The position numbers were made by a program, and so were the translations under genes. A DNA stretch of 64,000 nucleotides from CAYSRJ01 sp964521865 (GTDB lineage Bacteria; Spirochaetota; B62-G9; DRHN01): assembly GCA_964521865.1 (NCBI GenBank), contig CAZFTJ010000023.1, forward strand, positions 6,037-70,036, read 5' to 3'. The notes beneath the pieces are model-generated. The model was not told where the DNA came from. It did not search any database and saw only the letters and a list, made by a program, of their open reading frames with translations. Positions 1 through 8,279 of this stretch are shown here, piece by piece. Numbering within the stretch: position 1 is the first letter of the stretch; each line of letters opens with the position of its first letter.

Positions 1-2
1 AG

Positions 3-116
3 AACAATGCTCTCAGACGTGCTCTCGAGAAATGGGGATATCTCGATAGACCGGCAACTCCGTGGCTTAGAGTCGCACCGAAGTTCCATCCGAAGCCGTT
101 CAAGATCGAGGGTTAG
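3..116 (+). CDS. C-terminal end of an unrecognised protein (partial)
   Basis: An open frame enters from the left edge and ends at a TAG at 114-116, giving 37 residues that end in KPFKIEG. The residues (ALRRALEKWGYLDRP, then a Pro/Lys-rich tail) look protein-like, and the stop lies 89 bases before the E2 gene on the same strand, so it is probably the last part of an upstream operon member. I cannot assign a family from so short a tail. An ATG at 120 opens a 33-codon frame that overlaps the E2 start and is not believed. Confidence 0.5.
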   Translation, partial: NNALRRALEKWGYLDRPATPWLRVAPKFHPKPFKIEG

Positions 117-205
117 ACGATGGTTGCGCTCACATCAAAGGTTGAAAATCTTGACGGCGTCGCATCGGCAGGATTTGTCAGGAAGTTTTTTTGGGAGATA
201 TATAA

Positions 206-1495
206 ATGGCGGTTGAAATAAAGATGCCGCGCCTCAGCCAGACCACGGATGAGGTTCGGTTCATACGATGGCTCGTTCGAGAAGGGGATACGGTGAAAAA
301 GGGAGACCCTCTCTGTGAAGTGGAAACCGACAAGGTGACTATGGAGGTCGAGAGTTTTACGGGAGGCAGGGTGCTCGAGCTTATTACCCCTCCGGATACC
401 GTCGTCGATGCCGGAACGGTTATAGCCGTTCTGGGGGAGGGTGGGGAACAATTTGAAAAAAAATCTTTGAAAGAACAGGGGCGGAAACCGGAATCGCAGT
501 TCGATGAAACTGCCAAAGCTGAAGTAAAATCGAACGTCCCTGAAGACACAAGCGGGCGTATAAAATCCGTACACGCAGATTCAATCGATCGCAGTATACG
601 AAGCACTGAAGCGACGGTCGGCGTCAGGGCCACACCTCTCGTCAGAAATATCGCACACAAAAAGGGGATCGACCTGCGGCTTGTACGGGGCACTGGACCG
701 GGCGGACTTGTTACCAGGCGTGATTTGGAGCTGTTCAGACAACGGGTGGCGTCGCACAAGCCTGCAGCCGGGGCTTCGGAGGAAGTTCCTTCGGCGGCGG
801 CTGAGAAAATACCGGCCGCAGGCCCGGGTATCCATGAGCTCAGTCCTTCGCAGGCGGCCGTTGCACGAAACATGACACGAAGCAAGTCGGTGATTCCGCA
901 CTACTACCTGAAAACCGCTGTGTATGCGGATCACATGATTGAGACGATCGAACAAAGCAGACGGCGTGCGGAGGGAAAACTCTCCGTGTATTCGCTTTTC
1001 ATATATGCTGCTGCAGGAGCGCTGCACGCGCATCCGGAGCTCAACGGCGTTTTCAGGGAAGATCGCGTCGTTCGTACGGAGGATATACATATAGGATTTG
1101 CCGTCGAATCGGGCCCGGAACTCTATGTTCCCGTTTTATGGAATGCAGGTCGTAAGAGCGTGGAGGAGATAGATTCGGAGGTAAAGCGGCTCGCAGCAAA
1201 GGCGAAAAGCGGAACGCTCGATCCGCAGGATATTCGCGGCGGTACGTTTACGGTGACCAATCTGGGCATCTATGCTGTCGATGAATTCTATGCCATTATT
1301 AACTATCCGCAGCTCGGTATACTGGCCATGGGAACGATCGGGAAAACGATTTTCATAGACGAGAACAACGCTATGAGAATCAGAAGCGTCTGCACCGTAA
1401 CCGGAAGCTTCGACCATCGCTGCGTGAACGGAGCGCTCGGCGCGAAATTCCTTAAAACATTCAGGCAGATTATGGAGGGAGTGCAGGGAGGATGA
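206..1495 (+). CDS. Dihydrolipoamide acyltransferase (E2) of a 2-oxoacid/acetoin dehydrogenase-type complex
   Basis: The 429-residue protein has the three E2 parts in order: an N-terminal lipoyl domain (residues 1-80) with ETDKVTME and the lipoylated Lys43; a peripheral-subunit-binding domain around 138-175 (VRATPLVRNIA, GTGPGGLVTRRDL); and a C-terminal acyltransferase domain. It would move an acyl group from lipoamide to CoA at the core of a cytoplasmic dehydrogenase complex. The C-terminal motif reads DHRCVNGA where E2 enzymes normally have HRxxDG, so the usual catalytic Asp is Asn. The start is set by GGGAGATATATAA before ATG. The gene overlaps the E1 alpha start by ATGA. No lipoamide dehydrogenase (E3) gene is visible, and whether the substrate is pyruvate, acetoin or another 2-oxoacid cannot be told. 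Confidence 0.88.
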   Translation: MAVEIKMPRLSQTTDEVRFIRWLVREGDTVKKGDPLCEVETDKVTMEVESFTGGRVLELITPPDTVVDAGTVIAVLGEGGEQFEKKSLKEQGRKPESQFDETAKAEVKSNVPEDTSGRIKSVHADSIDRSIRSTEATVGVRATPLVRNIAHKKGIDLRLVRGTGPGGLVTRRDLELFRQRVASHKPAAGASEEVPSAAAEKIPAAGPGIHELSPSQAAVARNMTRSKSVIPHYYLKTAVYADHMIETIEQSRRRAEGKLSVYSLFIYAAAGALHAHPELNGVFREDRVVRTEDIHIGFAVESGPELYVPVLWNAGRKSVEEIDSEVKRLAAKAKSGTLDPQDIRGGTFTVTNLGIYAVDEFYAIINYPQLGILAMGTIGKTIFIDENNAMRIRSVCTVTGSFDHRCVNGALGAKFLKTFRQIMEGVQGG

Positions 1496-2490
1496 AAAAC
1501 GAGCGGGTAATCGATGAGCTTGGAAAATCAAAGGCGGTTGATATGTTCAGGACGATGCTCGAGATTCGGGAATTCGAGGAGAAAATCCGCTTCCTCTTCC
1601 TGGAGGGGAAGATGCCTGGCACCGTGCATCAGTATATCGGCATGGAGGCCTGCGCAGTTGGGGTGTGCGCTGCTCTTGAAGAGCATGACGTCATTGCCTC
1701 GACACATCGTCCGCACGGACATGCAATCGCACGTGGAATATCCATGGACGCGATCGCCGCCGAGCTCTACGGTAGAACAACAGGCTGCTGCAGGGGTAAG
1801 GGAGGATCGATGCATATCGGTGATCTTTCAAAGGGAATGCTTCCCGCTATCGCGATAGTAGGCGCGAACATCCCGATTGTAATGGGAATGGCGCTGTCCT
1901 TCAAGATTCGCGGGCAGAAGAGGGTCGCCGTAAGCTTTTTCGGAGACGGAGCTTCGAATGAAGGCGCCTTTCATGAGGGGCTGAATATGGCGGCGGTATA
2001 CAACGTGCCTGCGGTATTTGTCTGTGAAAACAACCGGTACGGCGCTTCGACGAGCTTCAAGAGAGTATCGAGAGTCGAGAATATTGCAGAGCGCGCCATC
2101 GCCTACGGTATGCCCGGGGATAGTGCGGACGGTATGGACGTGCTCGACGTCTATGAACATGCAAGGAAGGCGGTTGACAGGGCGCGAGAGGGTAGAGGGC
2201 CGACATTGCTCGAGCTGAAAACATTCAGATTATGCGGGCATTCCCGCCGGGATCCGAACAAGTACATGAGCGACGAAGAGAAGGAATACTGGGAAAAAAA
2301 GGACCCGATACCATTTTTCGAGAAGAAACTGCTGAATGAGAAACTGATGGAAAGCGGCGAAATATCCGGTCTTCGGGAAGATGCTGCAAAAAGGGTGGAG
2401 CAGGCGATTGCATTCGGCCAGACGAGCCCGGAGCCGGCCCCGGAAGATACGCTCAGGGATTTCTATGTGAACATGGATGTGCCGGAGTGA
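1492..2490 (+). CDS. Thiamine-diphosphate dehydrogenase E1 component, alpha subunit (PdhA/AcoA type)
   Basis: The 332-residue protein carries the thiamine-diphosphate motif starting GDGASNEGAFHEG and closing with CENNRYG, plus TGCCRGKGGSMHI and the SRRDP-type phosphorylation-loop region (GHSRRDPNKYMS) of E1 alpha subunits. With the beta subunit it decarboxylates a 2-oxoacid, or cleaves acetoin, and passes the two-carbon unit to the lipoyl group of E2. It begins inside the E2 stop (ATGA) behind GGGAGG, so the two are translationally coupled. Length is usual for the family. Acetoin-dehydrogenase and pyruvate-dehydrogenase E1 alpha cannot be separated with confidence by eye. Confidence 0.92.
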   Translation: MKNERVIDELGKSKAVDMFRTMLEIREFEEKIRFLFLEGKMPGTVHQYIGMEACAVGVCAALEEHDVIASTHRPHGHAIARGISMDAIAAELYGRTTGCCRGKGGSMHIGDLSKGMLPAIAIVGANIPIVMGMALSFKIRGQKRVAVSFFGDGASNEGAFHEGLNMAAVYNVPAVFVCENNRYGASTSFKRVSRVENIAERAIAYGMPGDSADGMDVLDVYEHARKAVDRAREGRGPTLLELKTFRLCGHSRRDPNKYMSDEEKEYWEKKDPIPFFEKKLLNEKLMESGEISGLREDAAKRVEQAIAFGQTSPEPAPEDTLRDFYVNMDVPE

Positions 2491-2595
2491 CCACCGGGAA
2501 ATATTTTATAGTGCTTGCGGACAGCCCCGGGAAAGGCGTTTGCCGGGCGGCCCGACAGCCTGCTGGCGAGTAAAGAGATTGGACGGAGGGTGTGT

Positions 2596-3612
2596 ATGCG
2601 CCTTGGAATAGCGGAAGCGTTGCGAAAAGCGATACACGATGAGATGGCGCGAGACGCCGGTGTGTTTTGTATCGGGGAGGATATCGGTATTCCGGGAGGT
2701 TACGGAGGGGCTTTCACGGTCACTTTAGGCCTTGAAAAGGATTTTCGTGAGCGTATTATCGATACGCCGATTTCGGAGATCGGCATATTCGGCGCCGCCT
2801 GCGGCGCCGCTGTAATGGGTATGCGTCCGATAGCCGATGTACAGTACGGCGATTTTCTGCTCTGCACTATGGACCAGATCGTCGATCAGATTGCCAAACT
2901 GCGGTATATGTCAGGGGGGAGGCTCACGGTTCCGATTGTAATGCGGGCACCGGTCGGCGTGACCGGCCGAGGAGCCCAGCATGCCCAGAACCTCGAGCCG
3001 TTCTTTATAAGCTGTCCGGGAATCAAGGTTGTGGCACCGTCAACAGCCTACGATGCGTGCGGGCTCCTCCGGGCCGCGGTACGGGACGACGACCCTGTTC
3101 TGATGTTCGAGCACAAGCTGCTGTACGGGTCGAAAGGAATCAGGGCCGAATCCGGTACTGTGGACGCATCCTCCGAGATACCCGACGAGGATTATACAGT
3201 TCCGATCGGAAAGGGTATCATCCGCCGGGAGGGAACGGATGTGACGGTTGTAGCGAGCCTTTTGATGATGCATTTCAGTCTCGCTGCCGCCGATATGCTC
3301 GAGAAGGAAGGCGTGTCGTGCGAGGTTATCGATCCACGGACATTGTGGCCGCTCGACAGAGCGCTCATCCTGTCTTCGGTACGAAAAACGGGGCGGGCCG
3401 TTATTGTCGAAGAGTCGCCGAAACAGGGCGGCATAGGATCTGAGATCGGCATGCAGATTGCGGAGAATATACCCGATTACCTCCTTGCTCCTGTGAAGAG
3501 AATCGCCGCACCAAACACTCCTGCGCCGTTTTCTCCGGTAATGGAAAAGTTCTATGTGCCGCAGCCGGAGAGAATCGCCGGTGAGATCAGGACGCTGCTT
3601 GAGGAATATTGA
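2596..3612 (+). CDS. Thiamine-diphosphate dehydrogenase E1 component, beta subunit (PdhB/AcoB type)
   Basis: The 338-residue protein starts MRLGIAEALRKAIHDEMARD and carries GEDIGIPGGYGGAF, DTPISEIGI and RAPVGVTGRGAQHAQ, all typical of transketolase-like E1 beta subunits, with the C-terminal transketolase domain (VIDPRTLWPLD, IVEESPKQGGIGSEI). The frame is open 27 codons further upstream, but the ATG at 2596 behind GGACGGAGGG matches the family N-terminus. It follows E1 alpha by 105 bases and precedes a URO-D methyltransferase by 18 bases, so the dehydrogenase genes probably share a transcript with at least the first methyltransferase gene. Confidence 0.92.
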   Translation: MRLGIAEALRKAIHDEMARDAGVFCIGEDIGIPGGYGGAFTVTLGLEKDFRERIIDTPISEIGIFGAACGAAVMGMRPIADVQYGDFLLCTMDQIVDQIAKLRYMSGGRLTVPIVMRAPVGVTGRGAQHAQNLEPFFISCPGIKVVAPSTAYDACGLLRAAVRDDDPVLMFEHKLLYGSKGIRAESGTVDASSEIPDEDYTVPIGKGIIRREGTDVTVVASLLMMHFSLAAADMLEKEGVSCEVIDPRTLWPLDRALILSSVRKTGRAVIVEESPKQGGIGSEIGMQIAENIPDYLLAPVKRIAAPNTPAPFSPVMEKFYVPQPERIAGEIRTLLEEY

Positions 3613-3630
3613 CAGGCCCGGAGATGAATC

Positions 3631-4662
3631 ATGACATCACGAGAGAGAATCATCGCTGCGCTGGAGAGAGAAGAACCCGACCGGCTTCCGAATTTCGAGT
3701 GGAAAATTTCCCGACCGTTGATCGATGCCTTCGCACCCGGAGGAACGGAGTACGATTTTATCGAAGCGGCAGGATATGACGCGGTCTGCTGCTCCCCTGC
3801 CTACAAAAAGCTCGAAATCATAGACGAAGATACATACGTGGATGAGTTCCACATTACAAGGCATTTGACAGGCGCCGATAAATACCCGGTTTCCGTCAGC
3901 CATCCGATTACCGATATGAAATCGTTCGTGGAGTATGAGCCTCCGCCGCTGGATTCACCGATAAGATTTGAAAAGATAGACTCCGTCCTGAATAGGTACG
4001 AGGGTGAGAAAGCCGTTGTTGTCAATCTCCACGATATATTCTCCTTTCCCCGCGACCTTCTCGGGCTTGATAGATATCTCATGTCATTTATTACCGAGCC
4101 CGAGCTTGTGTGCCGAATCGTAAAATTTTCCGCCGACTACAACCTGGAGCTCGCGCAGCTCGTCCGAAAACGCGGGGTCGATATACTCGGTATCGGTGAC
4201 GATCTTGCCGACAGCAGAGGCCCCTTCGTATCTCCGGATATGTTCCGGGAGTTTCTCTACCCTGAGTTCAAACGGGTGGTGCAGGGATACAAGGAGATGG
4301 GTTTTTACGTCATCAAGCACAGCGACGGGAACCTGAACCCGATACTCGACATGCTCGTCGATTCGGGAATCGACTGTCTCGACCCTATCGACCCTCTCGG
4401 CGGGATGGATATAGGACGGATAAGAGAGAAATACGGCCGGAAAATCGCACGAAAGGGCAATATAGACTGTGTGAAAACCCTCGTCGAGGGGCCTGCCGAA
4501 CGGGTAAGAAAGGAAGTTGTTGAGTGCATACGGGCAGCCTCCCCCGGCGGAGGCCATATCATCTCGTCGAGCAATTCACTTCACGCAGGGATAGATCCCG
4601 ACCTTTACCGGGTAATGCTTGAAACAGTTGAGGAGAACGGCACATATCCGATACGGGTTTGA
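3631..4662 (+). CDS. Uroporphyrinogen decarboxylase-like (URO-D family) methyltransferase
   Basis: This 343-residue protein belongs to the URO-D fold group that includes the corrinoid methyltransferases MtaA, MtbA and CmuA: it opens with TSRERIIAALEREEPDRLP, has a GIGDDLADSRGPFVSP segment and ends with SPGGGHIISSSN. A role in heme synthesis is unlikely because of its length-wide resemblance to methyltransferases and its neighbours. Where MtaA-type enzymes have His-x-Cys for zinc, it has HSDGN (residues 230-234), so the classical zinc site is changed. It probably moves a methyl group between substrate, corrinoid protein and tetrahydrofolate, but which step is unknown. GGAG lies ahead of the ATG. 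Confidence 0.82.
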   Translation: MTSRERIIAALEREEPDRLPNFEWKISRPLIDAFAPGGTEYDFIEAAGYDAVCCSPAYKKLEIIDEDTYVDEFHITRHLTGADKYPVSVSHPITDMKSFVEYEPPPLDSPIRFEKIDSVLNRYEGEKAVVVNLHDIFSFPRDLLGLDRYLMSFITEPELVCRIVKFSADYNLELAQLVRKRGVDILGIGDDLADSRGPFVSPDMFREFLYPEFKRVVQGYKEMGFYVIKHSDGNLNPILDMLVDSGIDCLDPIDPLGGMDIGRIREKYGRKIARKGNIDCVKTLVEGPAERVRKEVVECIRAASPGGGHIISSSNSLHAGIDPDLYRVMLETVEENGTYPIRV

Positions 4663-4680
4663 AAGTGTGTGTATTTCACC

Positions 4681-4740
4681 GTGTATGGACTAACCCCGTT
4701 TGTATGCTGCAGAGAACAAGCCGCATGACGGCGGCATTAA
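4681..4740 (-). repeat. Copy A of a dispersed intergenic palindromic repeat
   Basis: Read on the minus strand it begins TTAATGCCGCCGTCATGCGG, followed by TTGTTCTCTGCAGCATAC and AAACGGGG. The same ordered blocks occur near 8111, 18151, 23780 and 31133. The start is a GC-rich inverted repeat (GCCGC...GCGGC). It lies between the first URO-D gene and the promoter of the fused methyltransferase gene. Confidence 0.65.
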
Positions 4741-4751
4741 TTCGAAATGTA

Positions 4752-4779
4752 TTGACTGCTGCGGTGTTTGTTGTAGAGT
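4752..4779 (+). promoter_or_regulatory. Candidate sigma-70-type promoter of the fused methyltransferase gene
   Basis: TTGACT and TAGAGT are separated by 16 bases, about 50 bases ahead of the ATG at 4833. It would give the fused methyltransferase gene its own transcript. The match is by eye only. Confidence 0.4.
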
Positions 4780-4832
4780 AATGAAGCCGGGTACGTACAC
4801 CGGCGGTATAATCGAGAAACAGGAGGATTCCG

Positions 4833-6674
4833 ATGAGTTTTGAGCCGTATAGAGGTGAGCCTGATATCAACAGGCTGCTTGACGCTTTCAAGCGTAGAAG
4901 AATCGACAGGGTACCGAATTTCGATGTGCTCGTCGAGGACAAACATGTTGAACAGATGCTGGGCCGTTATGCAGGAAATACACTTGCAATAGGCGGCGAC
5001 CCTGCCAAAGGAGTGGAGGAATCCGAGGGCGCGAGACCCATGCACCCTGAGGACTACATCGAGCTGTGTAAAATCATCGGTCAGGATGCAATCATCGTTG
5101 AGGCGATATGGACTCCGTTCAAACAGAAAAAGGGTGACGGCTCCATAGGTCTTGCGGCAGACAGGAGCATTAAAAACAGAAAAGACTTTGAACAGAGGTT
5201 GATACCGCCCTCCGAGGATGACATAGAGGAAAAAATGCAGTACGTGCGCGAGTACAGACAGGCGCTCGAAAAATCGGATACGAATATGGGTTTCTGTGTG
5301 CTCATCGCCGCCTATTTTCAGACCCTGTACGAGTTCGTGATCGGTCTTGAGGACTGTATGACAATCGTGTACAGGGACAGGGATTTCATCGAGGAGCTTC
5401 TCGAGATCAGCACCCGGTACTGGGTGAAGTTCGTGAAGCGGGCTGTTGAAGAGGGGGTTGATTTCGTCTGGCCTGCGGACGATGTGGCGTTCAAAACCGG
5501 ACTTTTTCTGCCTCCGGATATAATGAAGGAGTTGTGGCTTCCGCATCTCAGGCGCATCATCGAACCTGCGCTGAACGCCGGCAAACCCGTCATGTTCCAT
5601 TCGGACGGAAAAATCGACGACATCGTTCCCTGGCTCATCGACATCGGGGTGGACTGCATTCATCCGATGGATCCCTACGGCATCGATTACCGGGAATATA
5701 AGAAGAAGTTCGGAAGAAATGTCTGCCTTGCCGGCAATATCGATGTCGAGTTTCCGCTTGCCCACGGTACGCCGGAGGATGTCGAGAAGGACGTGAAAAA
5801 GCACATGGAGGTGATGAAACCGGGCGGCGGGTATGTCGCTGCATGCAGCCACAGCATCGTCAACTATATTCCCCATGAAAATTACCAGGCGATGATCAAT
5901 GCAATTCATCGGTACGGGGCGTATGATGATGAGAGACTCTGGGCGGTTGCGGGAGAAGATGCTCAGGAGGTGAAGGAAACACGCAGGGCTGGGGAGCTTC
6001 ATGCGCCTCCGGAGAAGAAAATTCGGGAAAAGGTGCTGCAAAAGATTTTCAATGCCGTGTATCATGGAGAGCAGTCTCTGGTCGGGAAAGCGGTTGAAGA
6101 AGCACTGAACCGGGGTTTTGAGGCAGTCGACATTATTGACGGTGCAATGGCCCCGGCAATCAGGCAGGTGGGCGAAGAATTTTCAACAGGTGAGCTTTTC
6201 CTCCCGGACCTCATCCTCGCGGCAAATACCATGCAGGAGGCGATGAAGCTTTTGACTCCCTTTCTTGAAAAGAGCAGGAAGAAAGTCAGCAAGGGGAAGG
6301 TGGTTATCGGAACGATCAAAGGGGATCTCCACGACATAGGTAAGAACATGGTCATCGCCCTTCTCAAGGGAAACGGATTCGAGGTTGTTGACCTCGGCAT
6401 CGATAATGCCCCTGAAGACTTTGTGCGCGCGGTGAAAAGGTACAAGCCTGACGTGGTAGGGTACTCCGGCCTTCTTACAACGACATTGAGCGGCATACCG
6501 GAGCAATTAGATTTGTTGCAAAAGGAGGGATTACGTGATACAGTGCTTACAATCGTCGGGGGAGCGCCGGTTACCGAAGAGTTCGCGCGGAGAAACCGCG
6601 TAGACCTGTACGGAAAGGACGCCAACGAGGCGGTGAAGGTAATCGAGCGGGCGCTTGCAGACAGGAAGCTTTGA
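4833..6674 (+). CDS. Fused URO-D-type methyltransferase and corrinoid-binding protein (CmuA-like architecture)
   Basis: The 613-residue protein has an N-terminal URO-D domain (about 1-380) and a C-terminal corrinoid module (about 395-613) with helical cap (GEEFSTGELFLPDL) and B12-binding Rossmann domain: GDLHDIGK with the cobalt-ligating His500, SGLLTTT and IVGGAPV. This domain order is that of the chloromethane enzyme CmuA, where one chain both accepts and transfers the methyl group. The URO-D part has HSDGK (256-260) in place of the His-x-Cys zinc motif, as does the neighbouring gene. AGGAGG lies seven bases before the ATG. It probably demethylates a substrate brought in by the ABC importer encoded next, or passes the methyl to tetrahydrofolate; the direction is inferred, not shown. 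Confidence 0.88.
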   Translation: MSFEPYRGEPDINRLLDAFKRRRIDRVPNFDVLVEDKHVEQMLGRYAGNTLAIGGDPAKGVEESEGARPMHPEDYIELCKIIGQDAIIVEAIWTPFKQKKGDGSIGLAADRSIKNRKDFEQRLIPPSEDDIEEKMQYVREYRQALEKSDTNMGFCVLIAAYFQTLYEFVIGLEDCMTIVYRDRDFIEELLEISTRYWVKFVKRAVEEGVDFVWPADDVAFKTGLFLPPDIMKELWLPHLRRIIEPALNAGKPVMFHSDGKIDDIVPWLIDIGVDCIHPMDPYGIDYREYKKKFGRNVCLAGNIDVEFPLAHGTPEDVEKDVKKHMEVMKPGGGYVAACSHSIVNYIPHENYQAMINAIHRYGAYDDERLWAVAGEDAQEVKETRRAGELHAPPEKKIREKVLQKIFNAVYHGEQSLVGKAVEEALNRGFEAVDIIDGAMAPAIRQVGEEFSTGELFLPDLILAANTMQEAMKLLTPFLEKSRKKVSKGKVVIGTIKGDLHDIGKNMVIALLKGNGFEVVDLGIDNAPEDFVRAVKRYKPDVVGYSGLLTTTLSGIPEQLDLLQKEGLRDTVLTIVGGAPVTEEFARRNRVDLYGKDANEAVKVIERALADRKL

Positions 6675-6683
6675 TCGATAAAA

Positions 6684-6751
6684 CCACAGGTACGTACAGT
6701 TTCAATTTTAAAAGTAAAAACGGACGCTTGTCGTATGGTTTTTACCTGTGG
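6684..6751. other. Inverted repeat downstream of the fused methyltransferase gene
   Basis: CCACAGGTA at 6684-6692 and TACCTGTGG at 6743-6751 are perfect complementary arms about 50 bases apart, starting ten bases after the stop codon. No T-run follows, so it is not a standard terminator. It may be an operator pair or a processing structure ahead of the ABC operon, whose binding-protein gene starts at 6944. Nothing else was recognised in 6675-6943. Confidence 0.35.
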
Positions 6752-6943
6752 GATGTATATGGTGGGCAGTTGAACCAAAATAGGTCGGTTTAGCCTAAGA
6801 ATTCTGGTACATAATTAAAATATACCGCTTTGCCAGACAAGGATACAAATGGATAAAACCATAATGCAGGAAAGTGAGGTGATAAAAGGCCAAACAGCAT
6901 ACAGTATTTTGAGTTTAAAAATACAAACCAAGGAGGTTGGTCC

Positions 6944-8053
6944 ATGCGAAAGGCATTAACAGTGTTGATCGTGCTGACATTCGCGTTCAGCGCAGGAGTT
7001 CTTTTCGCCGGAGGCGGCGGCAAGGAAGCTGCGGCTCCCGAAAAGAAGGGGATGGCGGAAGAATCAAAGGAGTATGTGGCGGAAAAGGGCCTGTACGACA
7101 CCTTTGAGAATTACAGAGAGTATGCCAAGAAGGAGCAGCCCTATCCCGGGTCTCCCGGAAAAGGCAAGAAGCTCGGGTTTGCGAACATCTTCGGTACGCT
7201 TCCATTCTGCATCGATGTTGAAAAGAACATCGTCAAACAGGGAGAGCTTGCCGGTTTCTCAAAGGCGGACATGATAATCATGGACAACCAGTACGATTCG
7301 GTAATCGGACTGAAGAATGCCGATATCATGCTCTCCAAGCACCCCGATTTCTTCATCGAGTTTCAGTCAGACGCAAAGGTAAACAACGTCGTTGCCCAGA
7401 AGTTCGGTGCTGCAGGAATTCCGATTCTGGCCATAGATGTGCCGGTGCCCGGTGCGCCGTTCATGGGCGTAAACAACTGGAAGGTGGCCATCATGGGTGG
7501 TCAGTACATGGCCAAGCTGATCAAGGAGCAGTGGGGCGGCTGGGATGCAGTCGACATGGTCGTTCTGCTCCAGATGCCAGCAGGCGGAGATGTAACCATG
7601 CTCAGGTCAGAGGGCTTTGCTGCGGCACTGGTGGATGAGTTCGGTCCAGAAGCGGAGGATAAGATTGTGCGTGCAGACGGTGGAATGGGGCAGTCCGAGC
7701 AGGCAAAGGCTGCCATGGACGACGTGCTCGCAGCCCACCCGGAAGCAAAGAAGATAGCGCTCACCTCGATAAACGAGGAGACAATGGCCGGCGCCATTGC
7801 CGCATTGCAGGGTGCGGGCCGCTGGGATCCGAACGACATCATCATTATTACGCTCGGTGTGGACGATCTCGGGAAGTCCCAGATCAGAGACGGGCTGAGC
7901 GACGCGGGTATCGCGTTCTTCCCTGAGCACTACGGCGAGTATGTCATACCTGCGGTATGCGCAATGCTGGAAGGACAGGCGGTGCCGCCGTGGATCTATG
8001 TGGAGAACGAGGTTATAACCAAGGATAATATCGATCAATTTTATCCTGAGTAG
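6944..8053 (+). CDS. Periplasmic sugar-binding protein of an ABC importer
   Basis: The 369-residue protein starts with a signal peptide (MRKALTVLIVLTFAFSAG, cleavage likely after LFA) with no lipobox Cys. The mature part resembles type-1 periplasmic sugar-binding proteins (Peripla_BP_4): an early LGFANIFGTLPFCIDVE strand, an IPILAIDVP linker and a C-terminal ITLGVDDLGKSQIRDG region. It would deliver a sugar-like ligand to the transporter encoded next. AAGGAGG precedes the ATG. Because methyltransferase and corrinoid genes flank the transporter on both sides, the ligand is more likely a methylated sugar, polyol or similar than a plain hexose, which is inference. Confidence 0.88.
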   Translation: MRKALTVLIVLTFAFSAGVLFAGGGGKEAAAPEKKGMAEESKEYVAEKGLYDTFENYREYAKKEQPYPGSPGKGKKLGFANIFGTLPFCIDVEKNIVKQGELAGFSKADMIIMDNQYDSVIGLKNADIMLSKHPDFFIEFQSDAKVNNVVAQKFGAAGIPILAIDVPVPGAPFMGVNNWKVAIMGGQYMAKLIKEQWGGWDAVDMVVLLQMPAGGDVTMLRSEGFAAALVDEFGPEAEDKIVRADGGMGQSEQAKAAMDDVLAAHPEAKKIALTSINEETMAGAIAALQGAGRWDPNDIIIITLGVDDLGKSQIRDGLSDAGIAFFPEHYGEYVIPAVCAMLEGQAVPPWIYVENEVITKDNIDQFYPE

Positions 8054-8076
8054 ATCGGGGACAATAAAAACATGAT

Positions 8077-8098
8077 GCCGGGTGCACGTGCGCCCGGC
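8077..8098 (+). other. Intercistronic stem-loop after the binding-protein gene
   Basis: GCCGGGTGCAC is followed directly by GTGCGCCCGGC, an 11-base inverted repeat with one G-U type mismatch. Stem-loops at this place often protect the binding-protein mRNA and lower expression of the membrane genes. It has no T-run, so it is not a classic terminator. Confidence 0.55.
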
Positions 8099-8110
8099 AA
8101 TATTTATACC

Positions 8111-8245
8111 GGTAATGCCGCCGATGGGAGGTATGTTATTCGCAGCATTCAAGCGGGGGTTGTGTCCGCTTGACCGGATGTTCTGTCCAGCGCGAAACGG
8201 TGGATAGCACATTCATGTGCGTGTACCGGAGGCACTATTCAGACG
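8111..8245 (+). repeat. Copy B of the dispersed intergenic repeat
   Basis: It begins GGTAATGCCGCCG and continues with GGTATGTTATTCGCAGCATT and AAGCGGGGGTTGTGTCCGCT. The blocks line up with copies A, D and E. It fills most of the gap between the binding-protein and ATPase genes of one operon. The right end is uncertain. Confidence 0.6.
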
Positions 8246-8279
8246 TACGGCATTCGGACAATAAATCGGGGTTGAGGGT

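Noticed and set aside
120..221. 33-codon open frame overlapping the E2 start
   Set aside because: No ribosome site, overlaps the well-supported E2 start in another frame, and has no recognisable content.
3631..4662. HemE, true uroporphyrinogen decarboxylase of heme synthesis
   Set aside because: Adjacent corrinoid, RACE and MttB-type genes and the HSDG loop fit the methyltransferase branch better; no other heme gene is near.
6675..6943. Cobalamin riboswitch ahead of the ABC operon or the methyltransferase genes
   Set aside because: I looked for the conserved B12-box pattern in the gaps at 4663-4832 and 6675-6943 and saw none; a covariance-model search would be decisive.
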